This document shows, one piece after another, positions 1 through 9,103 of a stretch of DNA of 64,000 nucleotides. The DNA is taken from the NCBI GenBank assembly GCA_963804495.1, contig CAWDQN010000003.1:558001-622000 (forward strand). Direction: 5' to 3'. Origin of the DNA: Rhodovastum sp963804495 (GTDB taxonomy: Bacteria > Pseudomonadota > Alphaproteobacteria > Acetobacterales > Acetobacteraceae). Position 1 is the stretch's first letter. Each line of letters starts with the position of its first letter. The notes under the pieces are model-generated. The model saw only the letters and a program-made list of their open reading frames with translations, was not told where the DNA came from and ran no database searches. The position numbers and the translations under genes were made by a program.

Positions 1-523
1 GCAGCCTGTCCTGCCAGGCGGAGAGTCGGAAGAAATAGCTCGGCTCGACCACCCATTCGACCGGCGCGCCGGACGGCGCCACGCGCGAGCCGTCCGGCCG
101 GGCGGTGAGTTCGGACTCGTCGTAGAACGCCTCGTCGCGGACCGCGTACCAGCCCTCGTAGCCACCCAGATAGATCTCGCCGGCGTCGTGCAGGCGGCGC
201 CAGAGTTCGGCCGTCGCCGCCTTGTGGCGCGGCTCGGTGGTGCGGATGAAATCGTCGTTGGAGATGCCCATCGCCTGGGCCATCGCCTGGAAAGCGGGGC
301 TGACCTGGTCGGTGAACGCCTGCGGATCGAGCCCCGCGGCGGAAGCGGCTTTTTCGACTTTCTGGCCGTGCTCGTCAGTGCCGGTGAGGAAGAAAACATC
401 GAAGCCGTCCAGCCGCTTCCAGCGCGCCAGCACGTCGCAGGCAACCGAGGTGTAGGCGTGGCCGATATGCGGCACGTCGTTGACATAATAGATCGGCGTC
501 GTGACGTAGAATTTTGGTTTCAT
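1..523 (-). CDS. metG: Methionyl-tRNA synthetase, N-terminal part (3' end outside window)
   Basis: Class I aminoacyl-tRNA synthetase that charges tRNA-Met. The visible 174 residues open with KFYVTTPIYYVNDVPHIGHA, which contains the HIGH-type ATP signature, followed by FFLTGTDEHGQK, the MetRS metal-domain entry. The KMSKS and anticodon-binding domains lie beyond position 1. An in-frame ATG five codons upstream (538) is an alternative start; 523 was preferred because the conserved N-terminus begins there. It lies 29 bases downstream of the holB stop on the same strand, so the two are probably co-transcribed. Confidence 0.95.
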   Translation of the reverse strand, partial: MKPKFYVTTPIYYVNDVPHIGHAYTSVACDVLARWKRLDGFDVFFLTGTDEHGQKVEKAASAAGLDPQAFTDQVSPAFQAMAQAMGISNDDFIRTTEPRHKAATAELWRRLHDAGEIYLGGYEGWYAVRDEAFYDESELTARPDGSRVAPSGAPVEWVVEPSYFFRLSAWQDRL

Positions 524-552
524 GGGATTGGTTGTCATTCAAGTCAGGAGGG

Positions 553-1575
553 TCAGTGAACGCGGGCGCCCGTCCCGGCGAGCAGGCCGAGGCTGGTCAC
601 GATGGCTTGGCGGCGGTCCAGGTGAAGCGCCTCGGTTTCATCCTGCAGGCGGCAGAGCCCCTGCCACACGTCGACCCAGGCATCAAGGGGCCGGGCGCCG
701 ATCAACCTGATCTGGTCTGGGTCGGCGCGGCCGCGCGCAACGTCGCGCACCGAGACCGCCACCGCGGTACGCAACAGGCCCATGAAAGTCGAGAACGCCT
801 CGTCGTCACGCGCCAGCGCGTCCGCCACCTCGTGGGCCCGGCCGGTGGTCATCGCCGGCAGCTTGTCGAGCACCTGCGAGACCAGATCGGCCAGCCCCAC
901 CCCGTTGCCCTCGGCAAGGGTCAGGGCCCGGCCGGGCGAGCCCTCCGCCATGGCGGCGAGGCGCTGCCGCTCGGCCGGGTCGAGTCCGGGGTGGGTGCGA
1001 TCGAGCAGCCCGGCTACCTCCGCCTCGGTCAGCGGCGACAGGCGCAGGCGGCGGCAGCGGCTGCGGATGGTGGGCAGCAGCCGGCCGGGGGCGGCGCAGA
1101 CCAGCAGCAGCACCGCGCGTGGCGGCGGCTCTTCCAGCACTTTCAGCACCGCGTTGGCGGCCTGGTGGTTGAGGTCCTCGGCACCATCGACGACCACCAC
1201 ACGCCAGCCGCCCTCGGCGGGGGTGAGATGCAGGAAGTCGGGGATACCGCGGGCATCGGCGACGACGATTTCGCCGCGCTTCTTTTTCCGCTTCGGGTCC
1301 CATTCGCGCTCGACGGTCAGCAGGTCGGCATGGGTGCCGGCGGCGACGCGCCGGAACACCGGATGCGCCTCGGGGAGATAAAGCCCCTCGCCGGCACCGC
1401 CGGCCAGCAGGCGGCGGGCGAAGCGGAAGGCGAGCGTGGCTTTGCCGATGCCGGGCGGGCCGGTGAGCAGCCAGGCATGGTGCAGCCTGCCAGCGTGCAT
1501 GGCCTCGGCCAGCGCTGTCTCGGCGGCGGCGTGGCCGACCAGATGGGGATTGGCGCGCGGATCGGGGGCAGTCAT
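553..1575 (-). CDS. holB: DNA polymerase III subunit delta'
   Basis: Clamp-loader subunit of the replicative polymerase, about 340 residues. The N-terminus has an AAA+ fold with an intact Walker A (GPPGIGKAT) after the HAWLLTG strand. The sensor region reads NAVLKVLEEPPP and the arginine segment TIRSRCRRLRL, all typical of HolB. ATG 1575 (MTAPDPRANPHLVGH) was chosen over an in-frame ATG 12 codons upstream because homologues begin just before the HLVGH segment. In many alphaproteobacteria holB sits between tmk and metG; here the metG neighbour is kept but no tmk follows upstream. Confidence 0.93.
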   Translation of the reverse strand: MTAPDPRANPHLVGHAAAETALAEAMHAGRLHHAWLLTGPPGIGKATLAFRFARRLLAGGAGEGLYLPEAHPVFRRVAAGTHADLLTVEREWDPKRKKKRGEIVVADARGIPDFLHLTPAEGGWRVVVVDGAEDLNHQAANAVLKVLEEPPPRAVLLLVCAAPGRLLPTIRSRCRRLRLSPLTEAEVAGLLDRTHPGLDPAERQRLAAMAEGSPGRALTLAEGNGVGLADLVSQVLDKLPAMTTGRAHEVADALARDDEAFSTFMGLLRTAVAVSVRDVARGRADPDQIRLIGARPLDAWVDVWQGLCRLQDETEALHLDRRQAIVTSLGLLAGTGARVH

Positions 1576-1740
1576 GGGGTGTTCTCGCGGAGCGGCCGGG
1601 CCTTGGTGCATACCGCAGAGAGTGCGGTCGCCGCCACCGCCACCGCATCACGGAGTGCGGCGAGGGCCGGTGCTCCATGCGTCTGCCTGTCGCATCCGGC
1701 TGCCGGCCGGGCGCAGTGCATGGAACAGGGGTACAATGGC

Positions 1741-2364
1741 ATGTTTTACAATACATTTGCCGGGCGGAGCATCGGGCGCATCGAGGCGCTGAGCGACGGG
1801 GTGTTTGCGGTCGCGATGACGCTGCTGGTGCTCGACCTGCATGCGCCGGCCGTGGCCGCCGTCCATAGCGAGTCCGAGCTGTGGAGGGCGCTGACGACGC
1901 TGGCGCCGCATCTGCTGGTCTATCTGATGAGTTTCCTGACCCTCGGCATTTTCTGGGTGGGGCAGCAAACCCAGCTCAACCATTTTGCCCGTGGCGACCG
2001 TGACCTGGCCTGGATTGACCTCGGCTTTCTGTTTGCGGTCACGCTGATGCCGTTCTCCACCGCCATGATGGCGGAATTCGTCACCTACCGCGCGGCGCTG
2101 GTGGAGTACTGGGCGAATGTCCTGCTGCTGGGCGTCATCCTGTTCGGGAGTTGGCGTTATGCCTCCGCGGCCGGGCTGCTGAAGGACGATGTGCCGGCGC
2201 TGGCCGGAAGGTCGATCGAGCGGCGCATCGTCATCGCCCAGGCCCTGTACGGAGCCGGCATGCTGCTGTGCCTCGTGAATACATATCTGAGCATCGGCTT
2301 CATCGTGATCGTGCAGCTGAACTACGCCATCGCGCCGCGCCTGGGGCCGCTTGCGCGGCTCTAG
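1741..2364 (+). CDS. TMEM175-like (DUF1211) membrane channel protein
   Basis: A 207-residue integral membrane protein of the DUF1211/TMEM175 family, whose bacterial members are proton-sensitive potassium channels. The first helix carries the family signature R-x-E-A-L-S-D-G-V-F-A-V-A-M-T-L-L; the usual FSD is LSD here. Five further hydrophobic segments follow, ending in an arginine-containing tail. The ATG at 1741 has an AGGGG ribosome site about 10 bases upstream; an in-frame ATG at 1720 is also possible. It is convergent with mlaA and separated from it by a perfect palindrome. Channel function is inferred from the family only. Confidence 0.82.
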   Translation: MFYNTFAGRSIGRIEALSDGVFAVAMTLLVLDLHAPAVAAVHSESELWRALTTLAPHLLVYLMSFLTLGIFWVGQQTQLNHFARGDRDLAWIDLGFLFAVTLMPFSTAMMAEFVTYRAALVEYWANVLLLGVILFGSWRYASAAGLLKDDVPALAGRSIERRIVIAQALYGAGMLLCLVNTYLSIGFIVIVQLNYAIAPRLGPLARL

Positions 2365-2423
2365 AGCGGCATTGGCCAGACTGGCGACCGCCGGCCGACA
2401 AAGTTGCGCGTCAAAACAAAGAG

Positions 2424-2461
2424 CCAAAGCGCTCTGACCATTGACGGTCAGAGCGCTTTGG
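2424..2461. terminator. Perfect 16-bp hairpin between convergent genes
   Basis: Two perfectly complementary 16-base arms (2424-2439 and 2446-2461) surround a 6-base loop. The hairpin lies between the ends of the TMEM175-like gene (+) and mlaA (-). There is no long T run on either side, but the symmetry and position fit a bidirectional terminator. Confidence 0.7.
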
Positions 2462-2484
2462 TGTGGCGCGTTTGGGTGGGCGTT

Positions 2485-3156
2485 CTAGCTGCGGACGCAC
2501 GCCGCCTTGATGTAGCCCTCATACTCGCCGCGCTGCACGGAATAGCCGTCGGCGCCGGGCGGGATGTCGGTCGCGTAGCGCAGTGCCGCGGCCGAGCCGC
2601 CCACGTCGATGAACACGAAGTCGGCGAAGGCCAGCGTGGTGGAGATGAAGCTGAGCAGATACACTTCCACCGCCACGCCGCCGGCCAGCAGCCCGGCGCT
2701 GGTCACGTTCGCCGGCCCGACCAGCGGCAGCACCACGTAGGGTCCGGCCGGCACGCCGGCAGCGCACATCGCCGCGCCGAAATCGCCGGTCTGCCGGGGC
2801 AGGCCGAGCGGGGTGGCCACGTCGAACAGCCCGGCGATGCCGACCGTCGAGTTCACCACGAACCGGCCGGCCGAGGTCAGGATCATGTTCGCGTCGCGCC
2901 GCAGGGCGCCGTTCAGCACGTATTCGATTTCGGTGAGGTTGTTGTAGGCGTTGCCGAGGCCGGTCACCACCGGCGTCGGCGTATAGGGCCCGACGGCATC
3001 GACGGTGGGGTCGATGACGTAGTCCACGACCCCTTTGTTGAAGCCGTACATGGCGCGGTTGAAGGACTCCAATGGGTCGCTTGACTGGGCAAGGGCGATG
3101 CTGGTGGACGCAAGCAGGACGCCCGCAACCGCTGCGGCGAGGATCGGCTGGTTCAT
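2485..3156 (-). CDS. mlaA: MlaA/VacJ family outer-membrane lipid-asymmetry protein
   Basis: Component of the Mla pathway, which removes misplaced phospholipids from the outer leaflet of the outer membrane. The 223-residue product has a signal peptide, then the family opener DPLESFNRAMYGFNKGVVDY and the later GPYVVLPLVGPANV segment. Unlike the E. coli lipoprotein, the signal ends in IALAQSS with no lipobox cysteine, so it looks like a signal-peptidase-I substrate. The start has a GGGAG site 5 bases upstream. The C-terminal third is shorter and less conserved than in typical MlaA. No mlaBCDEF genes are in the window. Confidence 0.85.
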   Translation of the reverse strand: MNQPILAAAVAGVLLASTSIALAQSSDPLESFNRAMYGFNKGVVDYVIDPTVDAVGPYTPTPVVTGLGNAYNNLTEIEYVLNGALRRDANMILTSAGRFVVNSTVGIAGLFDVATPLGLPRQTGDFGAAMCAAGVPAGPYVVLPLVGPANVTSAGLLAGGVAVEVYLLSFISTTLAFADFVFIDVGGSAAALRYATDIPPGADGYSVQRGEYEGYIKAACVRS

Positions 3157-3284
3157 GGTAGCTCCCTGGCCAGGCCGGCCCGGCCGCCGCGGGGGTCGCG
3201 GCGGGCATGGCCATAAGCCGGTGGAGGGCTTGCCGCCACCCGACGTTACGTTGCCTTATATAGTGCCGGTGCCGACCGATGGAA

Positions 3285-3405
3285 GCGTTCGGGTTCCAAG
3301 GGCCTGTGGCCCTTGGTGGGGTACAGGGGCAAGGCCGTCGTGGCGAAGGCGCGCTGCGCGCTGGACCAAGCTCCGGGGCAGCGCCCCGGCCAAGCCGGTT
3401 TGATG
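3285..3405. repeat. GC-rich palindromic intergenic element (reverse orientation)
   Basis: Lies in the 292-base gap between the divergent mlaA and comM genes. It contains a CCAAGGGC/GCCCTTGG-type hairpin followed by TGGGGT-CAGGGGC and CTCCGGGGCAGCGCCCCGG-like palindromes. This is the same building block seen in inverted orientation near 6.8, 15.5, 58.6 and 63.4 kb. Confidence 0.6.
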
Positions 3406-3448
3406 TCACGGTGGTTTTATGCGCATTTCATTCCGGTCCCGGAGATAA

Positions 3449-4975
3449 TTGCCCCTATACCTGTGCGCAATGGCCATCTCCCGCGTGCAGTCCTTCGCCT
3501 TTGCCGGCATCGAGGCGGTGCCGGTGGAGGTGCAGGTGCAGATTTCCTCGGGCCTGCCGGCGTTCCTGGTGGTCGGCCTGCCGGACAAGGCGGTGGGTGA
3601 AGCGCGCGAGCGGGTGCGGGCGGCGCTGACCGCCATGGGCCTGTCGTTGCCGCCGAAGCGGGTGTTGATCAACTTGGCGCCGGCCGACCTGCTGAAGGAA
3701 GGCAGCCATTTCGATCTGCCGATCGCGCTGGCGGTGCTGGCGGCCATGGAGGTGCTGCCGCGCGAGGACATGGCAGAATTCGCGGCACTGGGCGAGTTGT
3801 CCCTGGATGGCTCGCTCAATCCTGTGGTCGGGGTGCTGCCGGCGGCGATCGGCGCCTCGGCGCGCGGGCTCGGGCTGATCTGCCCTGCCGCGCAGGGCGG
3901 CGAGGCGGCCTGGGCGGGACAGATCCAGGTGCTCGCGCCGGCCGATCTGCTGGGGCTGATCAATCATTTCCGCGGCACCCAGGTGCTCACCCCGCCCGAG
4001 CCGGCCGGGTTCGCCGAGACCGGGCGGGCACCCGATCTCGCCGAGGTGCGCGGCATGGAATCGGCGCGCCGCGGTGTCGAGATCGCCGCGGCCGGGGGCC
4101 ACAATATCCTGCTGGTCGGCCCGCCTGGCGCCGGCAAGTCGATGCTGGCGGCGCGGCTGCCGGGGCTGCTGCCCGACCTCACGCCGCAGGAGGCGCTGGA
4201 GGTGTCGATGATCCATTCGGTCGCCGGCATGCTGGATGGCGGGCGGCTGGTCATGCGTCCGCCGTTCCGCGAGCCGCACCACACCGCCAGCCAGGCGGCG
4301 CTGACCGGCGGCGGCCAGCGGGCGCGGCCGGGCGAGGCGAGCCTGGCGCATCGCGGCGTGTTATTTCTCGACGAGCTGCCGGAATTTCCGCGCCAGTCGC
4401 TCGATTCGCTGCGCCAGCCGATGGAGAGCGGGCGCACCACGGTGGCGCGCGCCGCAGCCCATGTGACCTACCCGTCGCGGTTTCTGCTGATCGCGGCGAT
4501 GAACCCCTGCCGCTGCGGGCATCTGGGCGATGCCGGGCGGGAATGCGGCCGGGCACCGCGCTGCGGGGAGGAATACCAGAGCCGGCTGAGCGGACCGCTG
4601 CTGGACCGCATCGACCTGACCATCGCGGTGCTGCCGACCCCGGCGGTCGAGTTGTCGCGCGCGCCACCCGGCGAGGCGAGCACCGTGGTGGCCGCGCGGG
4701 TGGCCGGGGCGCGGCGGGCGCAGCTTGGCCGCGCGGCGGACGGGGGGCCGGCAACCAATGCCGAGGCGGACCCGCACGGGCTGGCGCTGGCCCCTGAGGC
4801 GCGGGCGCTGGCCGAGCAGGCGGCGGAGCGGCTGCGGCTGTCGCCGCGTGGGTTTACCCGGACACTGCGGGTGGCGCGGAGCATCGCCGATCTGGCCGGG
4901 GTTGCGGCGATCCGGCGGCAGGATGTGGCGGAGGCGCTGGCGTTCCGGCACCGGATGCCGGGGCGGAAAGGGTAG
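3449..4975 (+). CDS. comM: YifB/ComM family Mg-chelatase-like AAA+ ATPase
   Basis: About 501-508 residues. It is homologous to ComM, the hexameric helicase that promotes branch migration during natural transformation, and to E. coli YifB. The N-terminal ChlI-like domain carries GLPAFLVVGLPDKAVGEARERV. The AAA+ core has Walker A GPPGAGKSML and Walker B LFLDELPEFPR, followed by MNPCRCGHLGD and the C-terminal FTRTLRVARSIADL helix. The start is uncertain: TTG 3449 has GGAG four bases upstream, whereas ATG 3470 gives the N-terminus (MAISRVQSFAFAGIEA) most like homologues. Confidence 0.93.
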   Translation: MPLYLCAMAISRVQSFAFAGIEAVPVEVQVQISSGLPAFLVVGLPDKAVGEARERVRAALTAMGLSLPPKRVLINLAPADLLKEGSHFDLPIALAVLAAMEVLPREDMAEFAALGELSLDGSLNPVVGVLPAAIGASARGLGLICPAAQGGEAAWAGQIQVLAPADLLGLINHFRGTQVLTPPEPAGFAETGRAPDLAEVRGMESARRGVEIAAAGGHNILLVGPPGAGKSMLAARLPGLLPDLTPQEALEVSMIHSVAGMLDGGRLVMRPPFREPHHTASQAALTGGGQRARPGEASLAHRGVLFLDELPEFPRQSLDSLRQPMESGRTTVARAAAHVTYPSRFLLIAAMNPCRCGHLGDAGRECGRAPRCGEEYQSRLSGPLLDRIDLTIAVLPTPAVELSRAPPGEASTVVAARVAGARRAQLGRAADGGPATNAEADPHGLALAPEARALAEQAAERLRLSPRGFTRTLRVARSIADLAGVAAIRRQDVAEALAFRHRMPGRKG

Positions 4976-5022
4976 AACGGGCGGGCGCCGCGCCTCTCTG
5001 CGGCACCCGCCCGCCCGCGTCG

Positions 5023-6507
5023 TCAGGACTGCTCGTGTCCGACCGTGTCCAGGTCAACGCCGTTGGTCTCGATCCGGAATGCCCAGGTGACGGCCGCGCC
5101 AAGCAGCGACGTGCCAACAAGGACGTACAGCAGGGTTTGCGTGCCGATATCGGCCAGCAGCACTGGGAACAGGAAGGCCGTCGCCACCGCGCCGATCTTG
5201 GCGAAGGCCGCCGCCAGGCCGGCGCCTTTGCCGCGGATGCCGGTCGGGAACACCTCGCCCGCCAGCAGGTAGGTCTGCGCGTTCGGTCCCATGTTGGTCA
5301 TGAAGTTGAAGATCATGAAGCCGGCGAAGATCAGCATGGTTCGCGTCCCGCCGGTCGCGTCCACCGAAAACGAGGCCACCAGGAGGCCGATGGCGCAGCC
5401 GATGAAGCCGAATGTCTGCAGCCGGATCCGCCCGACCCGGTCGGCCAGCAGCACGGCGGCGATGATGCCGACGATGAGCAGCACGTCGATGAGGGCCGCG
5501 CCCTTGGCCGCCAGCTCATCGTTGCCGATCAGGTCGGCGAGATTGCGCACATGCTCGGACTTGTGGCCGATTGAAGCGGCGAGGATGGTCGGGGTGAAGA
5601 TGCCGATGCCATAGGTGCCGAGATCCTGCAGGAACCAGGGCAGCGATGCGAAGATCGTGGCCCGCAGGTTGCGGCCCTTAAACAGCGCCGCATAGCCGCG
5701 CGCTGCGGTTTGCGCCGACGGCGGGGGCGCGAGCACCACCTCGGTCGGATAGGCCGGGGTCCGCGCCAGCAGCCGCTTCACTGCGGTCGCCGCATGCTCG
5801 TCACGGCCGCGATGCAGCAACCACGGCGCGCTCTCCGTCACGCCGAAACGCAGCACGGTGACCAGCGCGGCGGGGATGATCGCGACCGCATACATCCAGC
5901 GCCAGGCGCTGAGGTCCGGAATGTGCCTGAGCACCAGAAAGCCGACGACGGTTCCAGTCAGCGCTCCCAGCGCCTGAAAGCCGAACGCGGCCAGCACGAG
6001 GCGTCCGCGCATGGAACTCGGAATGCTCTCGGAGATCATCAGATGCGCGGTTGGATAGTCGCATCCGAGCGCCACGCCGAGGCCGAACAGACAGACCAAC
6101 AGCCAAATAAAGTTTGGGCTGATCACAACCAGGACCAGGAAGAGGATAAACATCACCATCTCGACAATGAACATCGACCGCCGTCCGAACGGGTCGGCCA
6201 GACCGCCGAGACCGATCGCACCGACCAGGATGCCGAACAGGCTGGCGGCACTCACCAGCCCGTGCTGAACCGCGTCGATGTTGAATTCCTTGGCGATCAG
6301 CGGCAGCGCCACGCCGGTCATGAACACCACCAGCCCTTCGAAGAACTTGCCGAAGGCGGCGAGCGACCAGATGCGCCACTGCATGGCCGTCATCGGCGTG
6401 CTGGAAACGGGGGTGCCGTCGGGCCAGTTCGGCCGCTGGTCGATATACTGCTGTACCGACCGGGCCTCGGCGGTACCGGCCGCGGGCAAGGCGGAGATAT
6501 CATTCAT
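5023..6507 (-). CDS. MFS transporter (metabolite:proton symporter type)
   Basis: A 494-residue inner-membrane carrier with twelve predicted helices. The loop between helices 2 and 3 has the MFS signature GGLADPFGRRSMF, the N-half has GCDYPTAHLMISE, and the loop between helices 8 and 9 has the repeat LADRVGRI. The GEVFPTGIRGKGAGLAAAFAKIGA segment is typical of the sugar/phosphate/aromatic-acid symporter superfamilies. The long cytoplasmic N-terminus before helix 1 is unusual. ATG 6507 is preferred because GGGAG lies 10 bases upstream; in-frame ATGs further out are less well placed. The substrate cannot be assigned. Confidence 0.85.
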   Translation of the reverse strand: MNDISALPAAGTAEARSVQQYIDQRPNWPDGTPVSSTPMTAMQWRIWSLAAFGKFFEGLVVFMTGVALPLIAKEFNIDAVQHGLVSAASLFGILVGAIGLGGLADPFGRRSMFIVEMVMFILFLVLVVISPNFIWLLVCLFGLGVALGCDYPTAHLMISESIPSSMRGRLVLAAFGFQALGALTGTVVGFLVLRHIPDLSAWRWMYAVAIIPAALVTVLRFGVTESAPWLLHRGRDEHAATAVKRLLARTPAYPTEVVLAPPPSAQTAARGYAALFKGRNLRATIFASLPWFLQDLGTYGIGIFTPTILAASIGHKSEHVRNLADLIGNDELAAKGAALIDVLLIVGIIAAVLLADRVGRIRLQTFGFIGCAIGLLVASFSVDATGGTRTMLIFAGFMIFNFMTNMGPNAQTYLLAGEVFPTGIRGKGAGLAAAFAKIGAVATAFLFPVLLADIGTQTLLYVLVGTSLLGAAVTWAFRIETNGVDLDTVGHEQS

Positions 6508-6749
6508 CGCGATCATGCTCCCGCTTGCTGGGCGCATGGCGCGCAAGCAGCACGTTATTGCTTGCGTGGCACGATAGAGAATTCCTTAGGGGACAGGCTC
6601 GAAAGCTTTCGTGAAATCTTGCCCGAGGCCCGGCGGGATGGACCAGGCGGATCGCCGCAAAGGTCTGGCGGGGTCGGCAGAGGCGTGGCGCACTGCCGAC
6701 CTTGCCGGGGTGCGGTGTTGGCGTTCCAGCGCCGGATGCCAGGGAAAAA

Positions 6750-6825
6750 GTCAAGGAAGACCAGGGCTCCGCCCTGGACCCGCCAAGGGGCGGTGGCCCC
6801 TTGGAACCCGTTCGTTCAGGTGCCG
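6750..6825. repeat. Palindromic intergenic element, left half
   Basis: Contains CCAGGGC-TCC-GCCCTGG and CCAAGGGGC-GGTG-GCCCCTTGG hairpins followed by AACCC. This is the same order and spacing as the conserved left flank of the elements at 15.47 and 63.41 kb, but without the long central hairpin. It lies between the divergent-side upstream region of the MFS gene and the 3' end of the NDH-2 fusion gene. Confidence 0.65.
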
Positions 6826-6853
6826 GAACCTGGCCTTCCTTGCGAAGCTGCCT

Positions 6854-9076
6854 TTACGAGTGAACCGGCATGTTGAGTTCCATCGCATAGGCTGGCGCAG
6901 CCGGGCGTGGCAATTCCCGTCCTTCCTCACCCAGCAGGGCGCCGGCCGGACGCTCGATCAGCGCGCTTTCGAGGGGGGCACCCAACCGGCGGGGCCTCTC
7001 CCCGGTGATCAGCCGAACCCCGACATCGTAAGTGAAATAGGACCATAGCCAGCCGACCGCCACCGTCATGCGGTTGCGCAAGCCAACCAGCAACAGCACG
7101 TGGACGGCACCCCACAGCCACCACGCGGTCGCGCCGACGAGCCTGAGCCGGCCAAAATCCGCCACAGCGCTCTCGCGGCCGATGGTGGCCAGGCTGCCGC
7201 GATGCCGGTAGTGGAACGGCGGCGGCGGCGTGCGGTCGCGCAGCCGGGCCCGCAGCACCGAGGCCACGTAGGCGCCTTCCTGTTTTGCCGCGGCGGCCAG
7301 GCCGGGAACCGGCTTGCCGGCCCAGGCAAGTGCCAGCGCCGTGTCGCCGATGGCAAATACGTTGGGCAGATCGGGAACGGATAGGTCCGGCCCGACCTTG
7401 ATACGGCCCGCCCGATCCGGCTCGACGCCCAGCCACGCCGCCGCCGGCGAGGCCACGACGCCGGCGGCCCACAGTACCGTGCCAGCGAAAATGCGCTCGC
7501 CATTGACCACGGCGCCATTGGCGTCGACGTGCTCCACCTTGCTGTCCAGGCGGACCTCTACCCCGAGCGCCTCCAACGAGGTACGGGCAAAGGCCGACAG
7601 CCGGCTGTCGAAGGGCGGCAGCACGCGGGGAGCCGCCTCCACCAGGATGATGCGCGCCGACGCGGGGTCGAAATTGCGGAAATCCTTCGCCATCCCGTGG
7701 CGGGCGAGTTCGGCGATGGCGCCCGCCAGTTCCACCCCTGTTGGTCCCGCCCCGCAGATAAGAAAGGTCAACAGCTTGTTGCGGGTCGCGGGGTCGTCGG
7801 TGATTTCGGCCTGTTCGAACGCATCCAGAATGCGGCTGCGAATCCGCGTCGCATCCTCGACCGATTTCAGACCGGGCGCATGCGCGGCCCAGTCATCGTG
7901 GCCGAAATAGCCATGACTGGCGCCGGTTGCCAGTACCAGGGTGTCATAGTCGAGTGACTGGCCGTCCACCGTCACCCGCCTTGTGGCCGTGTCAACGCCG
8001 GTGACGGTGCCGCGCAGCACGCTCAGGTTGCGGCAGTCGCGGAAGAAACCGCGGATCGGGGTGGCGATATCGCCTGGCGACAGGCAGGCGGTCGCGACCT
8101 GGTACAGCAACGGTTGAAACAAGTGGTAGTTCTGCCGGTCGATCAGGGTGACCCGCGCGTGTTCGTGACGCAGCCCCGCCGCAAGGGCCATGCCGCCGAA
8201 TCCGCCGCCGACGATGACGATGTGATGGGCGTCACCCGCCGCCCGGGGGGGGCGATGCGCGATCTGGGTGATCAGGCGGTCCAGGGAATAGCGTCCGGCG
8301 CCGTACACGCCCAGCAAGGCCAGCAACAACGCGCCATCGGCTGTCGCCCACTGACTGGCGCCGAGCATCGCCATGACGGCGCTCGCGGCAAGAAGTCCGG
8401 CCGCCACCAACGGGGTGGCGAGGCCCAGGGCCAGCAGCACGACGGCGATCGCGGCCAGGAAGGGCAGCAGAACCCCTGCCGCCGTGTTCGGAAACGTGGT
8501 CGGCGCCAGCATCGGAATGGCGAGCGAAACCGCCAGCCAGAGCCGCAGCGCGAGCCGGTAGAGCGGGCTGATCTGCTGATCGAACCAGCGGCCCGCCGCC
8601 ATGGCCGCGCCCGACAGCGGCAACGGACTGAAATCCATCCCTTTTTTCAGCACCCGATCGAGCGAAATCTGGCCCGCGCCCTCGACGACATACCAGCCAA
8701 AAAGGGCGGCACAGAACAGATGCGCGTCCGGCGATTGGGCGGATCCCTGGGTGATAAGAATCAGGACCAACATCAGCAGCGCGAGCGGTCGTACCAACAG
8801 ACCGGCGACCAGCAACACCGGCGCAGCCACCTGGAGAAGGTTGGTCGCCCACACGGCGCCACCGAAGTCCGCCACATTGGCGCCGGCCAGCATCGCCGGC
8901 GAGGAGCACGCCGCTGCGAGGGCAAGCCGGGCCACCAAATCAACGAGCGGGGCCAGCCCCCGCTGCGCCGCACCGCCGGCGTTGAGCAAGGCCGCAATGC
9001 GCGTTCGCAGCCCATGGCTCTGGGCAAACAGCTCCGTCAGCGGATCGCTGTTGTCCCCGATTGACCTATTTTGCAT
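6854..9076 (-). CDS. Double DoxX membrane domain fused to type II NADH dehydrogenase-like flavoprotein
   Basis: A 740-residue fusion. Residues about 45-280 hold two successive DoxX-like four-helix units, each ending in the same G-A-G-x-x-S-L-D-R signature, which suggests internal duplication. From about residue 290 a complete NDH-2-type flavoprotein follows: FAD motif IVGGGFGGMALA, LVLATGASHGYFG, NADH motif ICGAGPTGVELAGAIAEL and NVFAIGDTALAL. C-terminal hydrophobic segments could tether it to the membrane. The expected reaction is NADH to quinone electron transfer without proton pumping. ATG 9076 has GGGGA upstream; an in-frame start nine codons further out is less likely. Fusion is the notable feature. 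Confidence 0.9.
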   Translation of the reverse strand: MQNRSIGDNSDPLTELFAQSHGLRTRIAALLNAGGAAQRGLAPLVDLVARLALAAACSSPAMLAGANVADFGGAVWATNLLQVAAPVLLVAGLLVRPLALLMLVLILITQGSAQSPDAHLFCAALFGWYVVEGAGQISLDRVLKKGMDFSPLPLSGAAMAAGRWFDQQISPLYRLALRLWLAVSLAIPMLAPTTFPNTAAGVLLPFLAAIAVVLLALGLATPLVAAGLLAASAVMAMLGASQWATADGALLLALLGVYGAGRYSLDRLITQIAHRPPRAAGDAHHIVIVGGGFGGMALAAGLRHEHARVTLIDRQNYHLFQPLLYQVATACLSPGDIATPIRGFFRDCRNLSVLRGTVTGVDTATRRVTVDGQSLDYDTLVLATGASHGYFGHDDWAAHAPGLKSVEDATRIRSRILDAFEQAEITDDPATRNKLLTFLICGAGPTGVELAGAIAELARHGMAKDFRNFDPASARIILVEAAPRVLPPFDSRLSAFARTSLEALGVEVRLDSKVEHVDANGAVVNGERIFAGTVLWAAGVVASPAAAWLGVEPDRAGRIKVGPDLSVPDLPNVFAIGDTALALAWAGKPVPGLAAAAKQEGAYVASVLRARLRDRTPPPPFHYRHRGSLATIGRESAVADFGRLRLVGATAWWLWGAVHVLLLVGLRNRMTVAVGWLWSYFTYDVGVRLITGERPRRLGAPLESALIERPAGALLGEEGRELPRPAAPAYAMELNMPVHS

Positions 9077-9103
9077 TATTTTCCCCGAATGTCGCAGTAG
9101 CAA

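Noticed and set aside
514..1740. Very long plus-strand ORF opposite holB running into the TMEM175-like gene
   Set aside because: Arginine/glycine/alanine-rich translation with no motifs; it is the mirror of holB in GC-rich DNA. Only the part from 1741 on is coding.
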